64,000 bases of DNA from JBFGCT01 sp963825565 (lineage in GTDB: Bacteria; Actinomycetota; Acidimicrobiia; Acidimicrobiales; Ilumatobacteraceae): assembly GCA_963825565.1 (NCBI GenBank), contig CAWGTW010000004.1, positions 620,001 to 684,000 on the forward strand, written 5' to 3'. Every line of letters begins with the position of its first letter. Positions within the stretch are counted from its first letter, which is position 1. The notes below the pieces were generated by a model, which did not search any database, was not told the origin of the DNA, and saw only the letters and a list, made by a program, of their open reading frames with translations. This document shows positions 29,156-38,655 of the stretch, in pieces. Made by a program: the position numbers and the translations under genes.

Positions 29156-30184
29156 ATGGACATCGGAGTGGTACTCCAGACAACCCCGCCGGCGTCGCGG
29201 GTCATCGATCTCGCGAAGCGGGCCGAGACGTACGGGTTCAGCCACGTCTGGACCTTCGACTCACACATCCTGTGGGAGGAGCCGTACGTCATCTACTCCA
29301 AGATCCTCGACGAGACCCGCAACGTGGTCGTCGGCCCGATGGTCACCAACCCGGCGACCCGCGATTGGACGGTCACGGCATCGACCTACGCCACGCTGAA
29401 CGAGATGTACGGCAACCGCACGGTGTGCGGGATCGGCCGCGGCGACTCGGCGGTGCGGGTGACCAACGGCAAGCCGACCACGCTCGCCACGATGCGCGAG
29501 TCGATCGGGGTCATCCGCGGGCTCGCCAGCGGCGAGAGCGTGGAGTACAACGGGTCGACGATCAGGCTGCCGTGGGCCTCGAAGAGTCGCCTCGAGGTGT
29601 GGGGCGCCGGGTACGGACCCAAGGCGCTCCAGCTGATCGGGGAGACGTGCGACGGGTTCATCCTCCAACTCGCCGACGTGTCGATCGCCGAGTGGACGAT
29701 CGGGTCGGTCAGGGCGGCCGCCGTCGACGCGGGGCGCGATCCCGCCGACATCACGATCTGCGTTGCCGCGCCGGCCTACGTCGGCGGGGACGATACGGCG
29801 TCGATGGCGGCCATGCGCGACCAGGTGCGGTGGTTCGGCGGGATGGTCGGCAACCACGTCGCTGACATCGTCGCCCGCTACGGCGAGTCGGCGCCCGTCC
29901 CCGCAGCGCTCACCGACTACATCAAGGACCGCCAGGAATACGACTACAACCAGCACGGCCAGGCCGGAAACGTGCACACCGCGTTCGTTCCCGACGAGAT
30001 CATCGACCGCTTCTGCATCCTCGGCCCGGTCGCCTCGCACATCGAGCGGCTCGAGGAACTGAAGGCGTTGGGCGTCGATCAGTTCGCCGTCTACCTGCAG
30101 CACGACGCCAAGGACCACACGCTCCAGCAGTACGGCGAGCACGTCGTCCCCGCGATGCACGAGCACGGACTCGCCAAGACGTGA
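29156..30184 (+). CDS. LLM-class F420-dependent oxidoreductase (TIGR03842-like)
   Basis: 342-residue luciferase-like TIM barrel beginning MDIGVVLQTTPPASRV, with FSHVWTFDSHI, a family GIGRGDSAVR loop and EVWGAGYGPKALQLIGE. This subgroup is often found with hydantoinase/pyrimidine degradation genes, and is expected to use F420 or FMN. ATG at 29156 follows a strong AGGAGGGA site; a GTG at 29108 would read through the palindrome and is less likely. It may replace a missing redox step of the pathway (inference). Confidence 0.85.
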   Translation: MDIGVVLQTTPPASRVIDLAKRAETYGFSHVWTFDSHILWEEPYVIYSKILDETRNVVVGPMVTNPATRDWTVTASTYATLNEMYGNRTVCGIGRGDSAVRVTNGKPTTLATMRESIGVIRGLASGESVEYNGSTIRLPWASKSRLEVWGAGYGPKALQLIGETCDGFILQLADVSIAEWTIGSVRAAAVDAGRDPADITICVAAPAYVGGDDTASMAAMRDQVRWFGGMVGNHVADIVARYGESAPVPAALTDYIKDRQEYDYNQHGQAGNVHTAFVPDEIIDRFCILGPVASHIERLEELKALGVDQFAVYLQHDAKDHTLQQYGEHVVPAMHEHGLAKT

Positions 30185-30248
30185 TCGGCCGGTTGCCGCA
30201 CTCCGCCTCGCCGACCTGCGATCGACATCGGTCGACCACGACCCGGCC

Positions 30249-31103
30249 ATGATCGGTCGGGGGGCGCGGCGAGCGGCGATGTTCGTGCTCGCGCTCGCCT
30301 GCGTCGCCGTCGCCTGGGAGCTGTACAAGGCGATCGGCCCCGAGGACGGCGGCGACGTCTTCGGCTACCCCCTGCTGCCGCGCACGAGCGACCGGGCGAT
30401 GCCCCACATCTCCGCGATGTTCGAGCGGCTGTTCGACCCTGAGGTGCGGGGTCGGGACACGCCGATCTGGCTGGCCGTGCTCGGCTATTCCTGGTACACG
30501 TTCCGGATGGCGCTCGTCGGTCTCGTGATCGGCGCGACGTTCGGCGTCGCGATCGCCGTGGTGATGGCGAGGTTCAGGGTCCTCGAGCGAGGCTTGCTGC
30601 CGTACGTGATCGCCTCCCAGACCGTCCCGCTGATCGCGCTCGCCCCGCAGGTCGCCGCGCTCGGCGGGAACTGGGACCTCCCCAAGTGGATGTGGGTCGC
30701 GACGCTCGGCGCGTTCCTCGCGTTCTTCCCGGTGTCGATCGCCACGCTGCGAGGCCTGAACAACGCACCGCCGGCGGCGCTCGAGCTGATGGACAGCTAC
30801 GCCGCCGGTTGGTGGCGCACGCTGACCAAGCTGCGGTTCCCCGCCGCCGTCCCGACGATGGTCCCCGGCTTCAAGCTGGCCGCAACCGCGTCGATCATCG
30901 GCGTCATCGTGTCGGAGATCTCGACCGGCGTGCGCGGCGTCGGTTTCGCCGCGCTGACCTACGGCCAGCGAGCGACGAGCGATCCGCCGCAGGTCTACGC
31001 CGCCGTGTTCGGCGCCGCCGCGCTCGGGCTCGCGATGTACGGGTTGGTCGTACTCGCCGAGGTGGTGGCGATGCGCCGACGCCCGCCCGAGGCGATGTCA
31101 TGA
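30249..31103 (+). CDS. ABC transporter permease, NMT1/THI5-associated (SsuC/ThiX type)
   Basis: 284 residues with about six transmembrane helices and the permease coupling loop ELMDSYAAGWWRTLTKLRFP (EAA motif) near residue 180. First gene of an importer set with ATGA stop/start overlaps. Position after four pyrimidine-degradation genes suggests import of a pyrimidine, hydantoin or related base. Confidence 0.87.
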   Translation: MIGRGARRAAMFVLALACVAVAWELYKAIGPEDGGDVFGYPLLPRTSDRAMPHISAMFERLFDPEVRGRDTPIWLAVLGYSWYTFRMALVGLVIGATFGVAIAVVMARFRVLERGLLPYVIASQTVPLIALAPQVAALGGNWDLPKWMWVATLGAFLAFFPVSIATLRGLNNAPPAALELMDSYAAGWWRTLTKLRFPAAVPTMVPGFKLAATASIIGVIVSEISTGVRGVGFAALTYGQRATSDPPQVYAAVFGAAALGLAMYGLVVLAEVVAMRRRPPEAMS

Positions 31104-31939
31104 GTCGGTCGGACGCCACTCGGTCGGCGGTGGCCGACGGCGCGGCCGTCGTCGTCGATCGGGCATCGATGGTGTTCAACGTCGGCAAGCACCACCAGGT
31201 CGACGCGGTGCACGACATCGACCTGACGGTCGAGCGCGGCGACTTCGTGTCGCTGATCGGCCCATCGGGTTGCGGGAAGTCGACGCTGTTGCGGCTGATC
31301 GCCAACCTGCTGACGCCGACGGCCGGCTCGGTCGTCGTCAACGGCAAGCCCGCCGCGCAGGCTCGGCTCGACCAGGACTACGGGATGGCGTTCCAGCAGT
31401 CGGGGCTCTTCGAGTGGAGGACGGTCGAGAAGAACATCGAGCTGCCGCTCGAGCTCAAGGGCTGGGACCGCAAGCGGCGTGCCGAGCGAGCGCAGGAGAT
31501 GCTCGAACTGGTCAAGCTGCCCGATCGTGGCACGGCGATGCCGTGGCAGCTGTCCGGTGGCCAGCAGCAGCGGATCGCGATCGCCAGGGCGCTCGCCGCC
31601 CATCCCCCGTTGCTGCTGATGGACGAGCCCTTCGGCGCGCTCGACGAGATGACCCGCGAGCACATGCAGAGCGAACTGCTCCAGATCTGCGCGACGACCG
31701 GGACGACGGTCGTGTTCGTGACGCACTCGATCCCCGAAGCGGTGTTCTTGTCGAGCCGGGTCGTCGTCATGTCCGTCGGGCCGGGCCGCATCACCGCGGT
31801 GGTCGACGTCGACCTCGGCGTCGAGCGCGACGACGGCACCCGCGAGGACGACACGTTCTACGGGAAGATCACCGAGGTCCGCGAGGCGCTGCGCGGCGCC
31901 GAGCTCGGCGCCGCGCAGCGCGGGATCGAGGATCGATGA
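31100..31939 (+). CDS. ABC transporter ATP-binding protein
   Basis: 279-residue nucleotide-binding subunit of the SsuB/ThiZ type. Walker A GPSGCGKST, Q-loop FQQSGLFEWRT, signature LSGGQQQRIAIARAL, Walker B LLLMDEPFGALDE and H-loop VTHSIPEA are all intact. It overlaps the preceding permease and the following permease by four bases each, so the three are one translational unit. Confidence 0.92.
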   Translation: MSRSDATRSAVADGAAVVVDRASMVFNVGKHHQVDAVHDIDLTVERGDFVSLIGPSGCGKSTLLRLIANLLTPTAGSVVVNGKPAAQARLDQDYGMAFQQSGLFEWRTVEKNIELPLELKGWDRKRRAERAQEMLELVKLPDRGTAMPWQLSGGQQQRIAIARALAAHPPLLLMDEPFGALDEMTREHMQSELLQICATTGTTVVFVTHSIPEAVFLSSRVVVMSVGPGRITAVVDVDLGVERDDGTREDDTFYGKITEVREALRGAELGAAQRGIEDR

Positions 31940-32748
31940 GCATCGGTTCGGTCGCCCACGCGGTCGGCCCGGCGCTGCTCGTCGGGCTGGTCTTCCTCGG
32001 AACGTGGGAGTTCGTCGTCTGGGTGTACGACATCCAGACGTTCCTGCTCCCGGCGCCGTCGGCGATCTGGTCGGCGCTGCTCGACCGCTCCGGCGACGTC
32101 TGGGACGCGACGTTCCAGACCGGCGTCAACGCGTTCTACGGCCTGATCGGCGGGGTGGTGCTCGGCGTGGTGTTCGCCTTCGTGCTGATGCGCTTCCGGT
32201 TCCTCGACGAGATGGTTACCCCGCTGGCGATCGCCCTCAACGCGATCCCGATCATCGTCCTCGTCCCCGTGCTCAACAACATGTTCTCGTCGACGACGTC
32301 GACGCCGCGCCGTACGATGGTGATGCTGATCGTGTTCTTCATCGTGCTGGTCAACGTCGCCAAGGGCCTGCGCCAGGTCAGCGCCACGCACATCGAGCTG
32401 ATGCGGTCGTACGCCGCATCACCCACGCAGATCCTGTACAAGGTTCGCGTCCCGAACGCCGTGCCCTACCTGTTCACCGCGCTCAAGATCGCCGCCCCGA
32501 TCTCGGTGATCACCGCGTTCGTCGCCGAGTACTTCGGCGGCCCCCAGAACGGGCTGGGCTACGGCATCACGTCGAGCGCGGCCATCTCGCGCAACGATGC
32601 GATGTGGGCGTACGTCGTCGGGGCCTGCGCGCTCGGGCTCACGTTCTTCCTGATTTCCGTTGGTTTGGAGCGAACCACCGGGCGAGAGCAACACCAGCAA
32701 CACCGACACACAACAGGGGGCACAGCCCCAGGGGGAGCAACAACATGA
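31936..32748 (+). CDS. second ABC transporter permease
   Basis: 270 residues, about six transmembrane helices, EAA-type loop MRSYAASPTQILYKVRVP at about residue 155. It pairs with the first permease to form a heterodimeric channel. The tail after about residue 250 is His/Gln/Thr/Gly-rich (EQHQQHRHTTGG) and overlaps the next gene's start by four bases; such a tail is not typical of the family and may be only read-through of the leader of the next gene. Confidence 0.87.
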   Translation: MSIGSVAHAVGPALLVGLVFLGTWEFVVWVYDIQTFLLPAPSAIWSALLDRSGDVWDATFQTGVNAFYGLIGGVVLGVVFAFVLMRFRFLDEMVTPLAIALNAIPIIVLVPVLNNMFSSTTSTPRRTMVMLIVFFIVLVNVAKGLRQVSATHIELMRSYAASPTQILYKVRVPNAVPYLFTALKIAAPISVITAFVAEYFGGPQNGLGYGITSSAAISRNDAMWAYVVGACALGLTFFLISVGLERTTGREQHQQHRHTTGGTAPGGATT

Positions 32749-33956
32749 CAAGGAAACGATGCACGATGTTGGCGGCGGGCGCGGTAGCGCTGACGCTCGT
32801 CGCGGCGGCGTGTGGCAGCGACAGCAGCGAACCGGCGGCGACCGACGCGCCGGCAGCCACCGACGCCATGACCGACGACACCACCACCGACGACGGGATG
32901 GCCGACACGACCGAGTGCGAGCAGCTCGACGAGGTCAGCCTCCAGCTGCAGTGGTTCACTCAGGCCCAGTTCGCCGGCTACTACGCGGCGCAGGAGAAGG
33001 GGTTCTACGAGGACCGGTGCCTCGATGTGAGCATCGTCGAGGGCGGCGTCGAGATCGTGCCGCAGACCCAGCTCGCCAACGGCGACGTCGACTTCGCGCT
33101 GGCCTGGGTGCCCAAGGCGCTCGCCAGCCGTGAGGCCGGTGCCGACATCGTCAACATCGGTCAGATCTTCCAGCGTTCCGGAACGCTCCAGGTCAGCTTC
33201 GTCGACAAGGACATCACGACGCCGGCCGACTTCGCGGGCAAGACGATCGGCAACTGGGGCTTCGGCAACGAGTACGAGGTCTTCGCCGCGATCGGCCAGG
33301 CCGGGCTCGACCCGGCGTCCGACGTCACGCTCGTCGGCCAGCAGTTCGACATGAACGCGCTGCTCGACGGCTCGATCGACGCCGCCGAGGCGATGACCTA
33401 CAACGAGTACGCCCAAGTGCTGGAGGCGGAGAACGCCGACACCGGCGAGCTCTACCAGCCCGAGGACTTCAACGTGATCAACTACGAAGAGGTCGGCGTC
33501 GGCATGCTGCAGGACGCGATCTGGGCCTCGGGTGAGCGGCTGGCCGACCCCGAGTACCGCGACCTCGCCGTCCGGTTCGTCGCCGGGTCGATGGAGGGCT
33601 GGGCGTACTGCCGCGACAACGTCGAGGAGTGCCGCGACATCGTCGTCTCCAAGGGCTCGACGCTCGGTGCCAGCCACCAGCTCTGGCAGATGAACGAGGT
33701 CAACAAGCTGATCTGGCCGTCGCCGGACGGCATCGGTCTGATCGACCAGGCAGCCTGGGATCGCACGGTGAACATCAGCTTGGAGACGCCGAACCTGGAC
33801 GGCGCGACCGTCCTGACGGCGCCGCCCGACGAGGAGGCATTCGACAACAGCATCGTCCAGGAGGCGTGGGCGTTGCTCGCCGGGATGGAGGGCCTCGACC
33901 TGTTCGGTCTCGACTATGCACCGATCACGGTCACGCTGAACCCCGGCGGGGAGTGA
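32745..33956 (+). CDS. NMT1/THI5-like substrate-binding lipoprotein
   Basis: 403 residues. Signal peptide with lipobox AAAC, an Ala/Thr/Asp-rich linker, then an NMT1/THI5 periplasmic-binding fold: VSLQLQWFTQAQFAGYYAA, GGVEIVPQTQLANG, IGNWGFGNEYE. Homologues bind hydroxymethylpyrimidine, riboflavin, pyrimidines or related heterocycles. Together with the two permeases and ATPase it forms a full importer, followed by a strong hairpin. Linkage to hydA and the ureidopropionase points to a dihydropyrimidine, uracil or hydantoin ligand (inference). Confidence 0.88.
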   Translation: MTRKRCTMLAAGAVALTLVAAACGSDSSEPAATDAPAATDAMTDDTTTDDGMADTTECEQLDEVSLQLQWFTQAQFAGYYAAQEKGFYEDRCLDVSIVEGGVEIVPQTQLANGDVDFALAWVPKALASREAGADIVNIGQIFQRSGTLQVSFVDKDITTPADFAGKTIGNWGFGNEYEVFAAIGQAGLDPASDVTLVGQQFDMNALLDGSIDAAEAMTYNEYAQVLEAENADTGELYQPEDFNVINYEEVGVGMLQDAIWASGERLADPEYRDLAVRFVAGSMEGWAYCRDNVEECRDIVVSKGSTLGASHQLWQMNEVNKLIWPSPDGIGLIDQAAWDRTVNISLETPNLDGATVLTAPPDEEAFDNSIVQEAWALLAGMEGLDLFGLDYAPITVTLNPGGE

Positions 33957-33962
33957 ACCACC

Positions 33963-34001
33963 CGGTGGGCCGGCCGGGCACGTCGCCCGGTCGGCCCACC
34001 G
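33963..34001 (+). terminator. strong hairpin after the importer operon
   Basis: 17-base arms 33963-33979 and 33985-34001 match at 16 of 17 positions around a 5-base ACGTC loop, seven bases after the binding-protein stop. No T-run follows, as is common for GC-rich actinobacterial terminators. Confidence 0.75.
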
Positions 34002-34044
34002 TCGGCGCACCGCGCTGCGGTGCTGCCCGGGCTACGGTTCCCGC

Positions 34045-34776
34045 ATGGTTGAACGCAGGGCTTCGAGGAAACTGATCGTTGCGATGGTGGGTCTGGCTGC
34101 GCTCGGCGCGGCCTGCGGCAGCGACGGAGGCGGTGACGGCGGCGCTGCGAGCGGCGGTTCGGTCGACTCCGGTCCCGTCGACACCGGCTCGGTCGACGAC
34201 TGGTGCGCGATCCTGCCGCTGGCGACGGAAGGCGACGCGATCTTCGAATCGATCGCTACCGCAACGCCCGAGGAGCTCGAGGCCGGCATGGACCGGATCG
34301 GCGAGATCGTCCCGCAACTCGTCGCCGCCGCACCATCGGAGGTCGCCGCCGATGTCGAGTACCTGGCGCAGTACACGACCGACCTGCGCAGCGCGTTCGA
34401 GGCGTCGGATTACAGCCTCTTCGACACCGACGTGTCGTTCATCGACCAGGTGCGCAACGATCAGGTCCAGGTCAATCTCGACGAGTACAGCGTGCTGGCG
34501 TGCGGCGAGACGTTCGGCGACGACGACCGGGGTACGGCCGGCGGTACCGTCGACTCCGTCGAGGACGGCGCGTTCGATCCGTCGGGCGGCACGATCCGCG
34601 ATCAGTTCGTCGGGTTGTTCACCCAGCTCGGCTTCACCGCTGCCGAGGCAGAGTGCCTCGCCGACAACGTCGATCCCAGCGACCAGGGCGTGCTCGACGG
34701 CGACGTCGAGGCGATCCTGGCGCTGCTGGCGGACTGCGACATCCCGCCGTCGCGCCTCGAGGAACTCGACGGCTGA
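34045..34776 (+). CDS. hypothetical lipoprotein
   Basis: 243 residues. Signal peptide with lipobox GAAC, then a Gly/Ser/Asp-rich linker and a mainly helical domain (about residues 50-240) with Cys residues near DDWCAIL, LACGET, AECLAD and ADCDIPP that may form disulfides. No known domain recognised. It is followed two bases later by a HAD hydrolase gene, so the two probably share a transcript. Confidence 0.75.
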   Translation: MVERRASRKLIVAMVGLAALGAACGSDGGGDGGAASGGSVDSGPVDTGSVDDWCAILPLATEGDAIFESIATATPEELEAGMDRIGEIVPQLVAAAPSEVAADVEYLAQYTTDLRSAFEASDYSLFDTDVSFIDQVRNDQVQVNLDEYSVLACGETFGDDDRGTAGGTVDSVEDGAFDPSGGTIRDQFVGLFTQLGFTAAEAECLADNVDPSDQGVLDGDVEAILALLADCDIPPSRLEELDG

Positions 34777-34778
34777 TC

Positions 34779-35468
34779 GTGGCGTCGCGCTTCGACGCCG
34801 TCCTCTTCGACGCCGGCGGCGTCCTGGTCCTGCCCGACCCGACCGTGCTCGGGCCGCTGCTCGCGTACTACGGGGGCGACCCGTCGATCGAACGTCACCG
34901 GCGTGCCCACTACGCAGCGATGAAGGCGAAGTCCGACGAGGGTTCGCCGGAATCCGACTGGACCGGATACGACGCGGCATACGTCACGAGTGTCGGCGTC
35001 GGCGCGGATGAGGCCGTCGAGGCCGCCGACGTGCTCGGCCAGACGCGTCACGCGGTGCTCTGGCGGTGGCCGATCGTCGAGTCGAGAGCGGCGATGGTGT
35101 CGATGGCGGCGGCGAATCTCCCGATGGGGGTCATCTCCAATGCCAGCGGGCAGATCGCAGGGATCCTGGCGCGAGCGATGTGCCAGGTCGGACCCGGACC
35201 CCATGTCGAGATGCGCTGCATCATCGACAGCCAGGTGGTCGGAGTCGCCAAACCGGACCCGGCCGTCTTCGACTTCGCGCTGTCGCACTTCGGCGAGTTC
35301 CCTCGGTCGCGAATCGCCTATGTCGGCGACTCGGTGACGATGGACGTCGCAACGTCGGCCGCCGCCGGGCTGCACCCGATCCTGATCGACCCCTACGACG
35401 ACCACGCCGGGGCGTCGTTCGAACGGATCGGGTCTGTCGCCGATCTGGCCGCCGAGCTCAGCGGCTGA
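34779..35468 (+). CDS. HAD-superfamily hydrolase
   Basis: 229 residues, starting with GTG two bases after the lipoprotein stop. HAD motif I is degenerate: VLFDAGGVLVLPD has Asp-Ala-Gly where DxD is usual, as in haloacid dehalogenase-like members. Motif II is VISNAS, motif III the lysine in VGVAKPDP, motif IV YVGDSVTMD. Phosphatase or dehalogenase activity is possible; substrate unknown. Converges with the MBL gene. Confidence 0.85.
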   Translation: MASRFDAVLFDAGGVLVLPDPTVLGPLLAYYGGDPSIERHRRAHYAAMKAKSDEGSPESDWTGYDAAYVTSVGVGADEAVEAADVLGQTRHAVLWRWPIVESRAAMVSMAAANLPMGVISNASGQIAGILARAMCQVGPGPHVEMRCIIDSQVVGVAKPDPAVFDFALSHFGEFPRSRIAYVGDSVTMDVATSAAAGLHPILIDPYDDHAGASFERIGSVADLAAELSG

Positions 35469-35489
35469 CCGTCGACAGCACGGCATCGG

Positions 35490-35532
35490 GATCGAGCCAA
35501 GTCCTCGATCGGCGCTCCGGTGCCTCGCACCG
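35490..35532. terminator. two short hairpins between convergent genes
   Basis: GATCGAG/CTCGATC (35490-35510, 7-base loop) and CGGTGC/GCACCG (35518-35532, 3-base loop) occupy the 77-base gap between the HAD and MBL genes, which end towards each other. They could terminate either transcript. Confidence 0.45.
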
Positions 35533-35545
35533 AACAGATCAGCTC

Positions 35546-36907
35546 TCAGCGGAACCGGACGATCTGCTGACGGATCTGGGCGAGCAGACCGCGGCGGCGC
35601 GCCCACACCCAGCGCAGCGTCGTCGGGCTCAGCGCGCTGCGGGGACCGAGGTACAGATCGGCGTTGGCCAGTGAGGAGATGATCCGGACCAGCTTCCATT
35701 GGGGTACGTCGTGGGTGAAGCGGTAACGGCCCGAAACGCCGAGCGTCTGGATGCCGAACGGTGTGGAGAACGCCTGGTACAGCGGTTGGGAGTTGACCTG
35801 AAGATCACACTCGCTCGGCGCGCGACCGTCGTCACGCCGCAGCTCGCAGCGCTGGAAGTCGAGCACCGCGCAGACCCCGAGATCGGCGATGTGGGCCGTG
35901 ATCGTGCCGAGACGGCGGTACACGGGACGGACGGTCCGCGATCGCCAGCGCGCCGTGCGGTCGGCGAACGCGGCCTGGCACGACGCAAGCTCGGTGCTGG
36001 TGAGTTGCTCGAGCGCCCGCCCGTGCGTTGCCGGAACATCGGCACGCCGAGCCTCCGCGTTCCGGTCGGCGTCCCGGTCGGCGTCGCGGTCGAACAGCCG
36101 GGCGAGGGGAACGGCGCCCGCCTGGGGTGCCTGCAGCGTGCAACCGAGCCCGGCCGACTCGAGGAACTCCTTGGCGTCGAGCGCGGAATTGAGGTGCTCG
36201 TTCAGCGCCTCGTTGTCGGGCTGGCAGAAGTACATGAAGCTGGCGAAGGGCACGGTGACCGCGGCACCGAGCCAGCGGTGGTGATCGGCCATCTTCTGCA
36301 GGACGGCGAGGCCCTGGCGTTCGAGCCGGACCCGGTCGAGGTAGCCGTCGAACCCGGCGATCGAGAACTGGTTGAAGAGGACCGGGAACGAGCCGAAGCG
36401 GTTGCGGATGATCCGGCAATCGGTCTCGTTCAGCTCGACATCGTTCACGTCGAGCAGCGCGTTCTCGCCACCGACGATGACGCCGAGTGCAGAGTCGAGC
36501 TGGCGGTGGGCATACACGAACACCTCGAGCTCGTCGTCCAGTCGTGTCGGGACGAGGTGGTCGAGAGTCCTCGCGTTCGTGTATCCGATCGCCGCCAGCG
36601 CCTCGAACACCTTCGGGGAGTTGGTCCTCTGGAACAGGACCTGGACCCGCGCCGGGTCCACCATGTCGGCGATGAGGCGCAGGCTGGGCAGGTGCAGGTG
36701 ATCCGGATGCTCGTGGGAGATCCAGAGGTGGGTCACCGACGAGAAGTCGAGCGAACCGAGATCGGGCTCGGGGTCGAGTCGCCACCCGTCGTTGAATACC
36801 GTGCCGACCAACCACGGGTCGCAGAGCACGTCGGAGTGGGTCGAAACGATCCTGATGCAGGCATGGCTGATCAACCCCACCTGCAACTCGTCCCGGCTGC
36901 TCGTCAC
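35546..36907 (-). CDS. MBL-fold metallo-hydrolase (UlaG/CMP-NeuAc-hydroxylase-like)
   Basis: 453 residues. Beta-lactamase-fold N-terminal half with the zinc motif SHEHPDHLH near residue 65 and a later DVNDVEL aspartate. The C-terminal half (about 300-453) has no recognised domain. A short DRDADRDADRN repeat sits near residue 275, encoded by a 12-base tandem repeat around 36064-36100. The pattern resembles MBL proteins related to the Rieske-less part of CMP-sialate hydroxylase. Substrate unknown. ATG at 36907. Confidence 0.8.
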   Translation of the reverse strand: MTSSRDELQVGLISHACIRIVSTHSDVLCDPWLVGTVFNDGWRLDPEPDLGSLDFSSVTHLWISHEHPDHLHLPSLRLIADMVDPARVQVLFQRTNSPKVFEALAAIGYTNARTLDHLVPTRLDDELEVFVYAHRQLDSALGVIVGGENALLDVNDVELNETDCRIIRNRFGSFPVLFNQFSIAGFDGYLDRVRLERQGLAVLQKMADHHRWLGAAVTVPFASFMYFCQPDNEALNEHLNSALDAKEFLESAGLGCTLQAPQAGAVPLARLFDRDADRDADRNAEARRADVPATHGRALEQLTSTELASCQAAFADRTARWRSRTVRPVYRRLGTITAHIADLGVCAVLDFQRCELRRDDGRAPSECDLQVNSQPLYQAFSTPFGIQTLGVSGRYRFTHDVPQWKLVRIISSLANADLYLGPRSALSPTTLRWVWARRRGLLAQIRQQIVRFR

Positions 36908-36962
36908 CGGCCCAGGACCATAGCCGTTGCCGCGACCCGACCCCCGGCCGCGACCGAGGGTC

Positions 36963-38591
36963 TCAGGCGGCCTGGTTGGCGGCGATCAGCTGGCGGGCGA
37001 TCACCTTCAGGCACAGCGTCTCGTCGGCGCCCTCGAAGATCGACAGCACGCGGGCATCGACGAACAGGCGGCTGACCGGGAACTCCTCGGCGTAGCCCAT
37101 GCCGCCGTGGATCTGCATCGCCTCGCGGGTGACCCACTCGGCCGCCTTGCAGACGTAGGCCTTGACCATCGAGGCCTCCATCGCGCCCTGGCCCTTGGCC
37201 ATCAGCGTGGCGACGGCGAGAGAGAACTGCCGTCCGGCCTGAGTCAGCACCGCCATCCGGCCGAGCTTGGCCCTGGTCAACTGGTAGTCGAGGATCGGCG
37301 CGCCGAAGACCTTGCGGTGCTCGGCGTAGTCGAGGGCTTGTTCGTACGCCGCCTGCATCACGCCGACGGCGCGGGCCGCGGTCTGCAACCGCCCGTTCTC
37401 GAAACCGGCCATCTGGTAGTAGAACCCTCGGCCCTTGCCCTGCTCGCCGCCGATCAGGTTCTCCGCAGGGACCCACCAGTCCTCCAGGGCGATCTCGTAG
37501 GAGTGCATGCCGCGGTAACCGATCGTGTCGATCGGCCGGCCTTCCATCCTGCCGGTGCGGGTCGCGCCGTCGACGTCGATCGCGTCCTGGTTGAGCACGA
37601 AGCCGTGGGCGTCACCACGCGGCTTGGGCACGATGAACAGCGACAGGCCGCGATGGGTCTTGGTGCGGTCGGGGTCGGTGCGGGCGAGCAGCGTGAGGGC
37701 GTCGGCGCGGGCGCCGAACGTGCACCACGTCTTGACGCCGTTGATCACGTAGCCGGGCTCGCCGTCGGGTCCCGGTGCCTCGGTGGCGGTGACCTTGATG
37801 CCCGCCACGTCGCTGCCGAAGTCCGGTTCGGTCACCGCGACGGCCGGCATGATCTCGGCGGTCGCCAGCAGCGGCAGCCACTTCCGCTTCTGCTCCTCGG
37901 TTCCGCCCTTGACCAGCGCCCGGGTCAGGATCTCTGGCCGGGTGATCAGCGAGCCACCGATCCCGAGGCTCGCCTTGGACAGCTGCTCGGTGGCGGCGAC
38001 CATGGCGATGTACTCCTCGTCGCCCCCCTCGCCGAACCCGCCGTACTCCGACGGCACGCTGAGGCCGAACGCCCCGAGCTCGGCCAGCCCGGCGACGATC
38101 TCCTCGGGGACGTCGTCGTTGGCGCGGTGGACGTGCTCGGCGTGCGGTGCGATCACGTTCTGGGCGAACGCGCCGAACGTGTCGGCCACCATCTCCATGT
38201 CGTCGCTGAGGTGACTCGGCCCCGGTTGGTCGGCGAGGGAAGCGAGGAATTCGGGCGCCCGGAAGCGGACCATGAACCCGTGGGCGTCGGCGAGCGGATC
38301 GCGCTCGACGCCCCAGTCCTGCTCGCGACCGAGCAGGCGCGTCGACAGCTCGTGCACCATGTCGGCGGTGAACGCACACGTGATCCTCGCCTCGACCTCT
38401 CCCTTGCCGCCGTAGTCGATCAGCGACTTGGCGGTGGCGACCGCTGCTGCGCCGTGGGCGAGGTCGTACGCCAGGACCTGGTGGGTGTCGGGACCGCCGT
38501 CGAGGGAAGCGAGGTGGCGAACGGCTCGGCCGACCACGCGGTCGGCCAGGTCGATCGCGTCGGCGGCGGCGGGAAGATCGGGCGCGGTCAT
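36963..38591 (-). CDS. acyl-CoA dehydrogenase
   Basis: 542 residues; oxidises an acyl-CoA to the trans-2-enoyl-CoA with FAD and electron-transferring flavoprotein. The first ~135 residues form an extra helical N-terminal domain. ACAD motifs follow: AVAVTEPDFGSDVAG (FAD/substrate), YVINGVKTWCTFG, MQIHGGMGYAEEFPVSR and the C-terminal FEGADETL. An operator-like palindrome (TTACCGATCGGTAA) lies 10 bases upstream of the ATG, implying repression by a dimeric regulator. Substrate chain length cannot be judged. Confidence 0.9.
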   Translation of the reverse strand: MTAPDLPAAADAIDLADRVVGRAVRHLASLDGGPDTHQVLAYDLAHGAAAVATAKSLIDYGGKGEVEARITCAFTADMVHELSTRLLGREQDWGVERDPLADAHGFMVRFRAPEFLASLADQPGPSHLSDDMEMVADTFGAFAQNVIAPHAEHVHRANDDVPEEIVAGLAELGAFGLSVPSEYGGFGEGGDEEYIAMVAATEQLSKASLGIGGSLITRPEILTRALVKGGTEEQKRKWLPLLATAEIMPAVAVTEPDFGSDVAGIKVTATEAPGPDGEPGYVINGVKTWCTFGARADALTLLARTDPDRTKTHRGLSLFIVPKPRGDAHGFVLNQDAIDVDGATRTGRMEGRPIDTIGYRGMHSYEIALEDWWVPAENLIGGEQGKGRGFYYQMAGFENGRLQTAARAVGVMQAAYEQALDYAEHRKVFGAPILDYQLTRAKLGRMAVLTQAGRQFSLAVATLMAKGQGAMEASMVKAYVCKAAEWVTREAMQIHGGMGYAEEFPVSRLFVDARVLSIFEGADETLCLKVIARQLIAANQAA

Positions 38592-38600
38592 GCTCCGAGA

Positions 38601-38614
38601 TTACCGATCGGTAA
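38601..38614. promoter_or_regulatory. perfect 14-bp palindrome, TetR-type operator candidate
   Basis: TTACCGATCGGTAA lies in the 64-base region between the divergent acyl-CoA dehydrogenase and LOG genes. Perfect palindromes of this size are typical of TetR-family regulators of fatty-acid metabolism. No regulator gene is adjacent. Confidence 0.6.
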
Positions 38615-38655
38615 CCACCGTGGCCCGCTCCAGGCCGCGTGCCAGGATGTGACAC

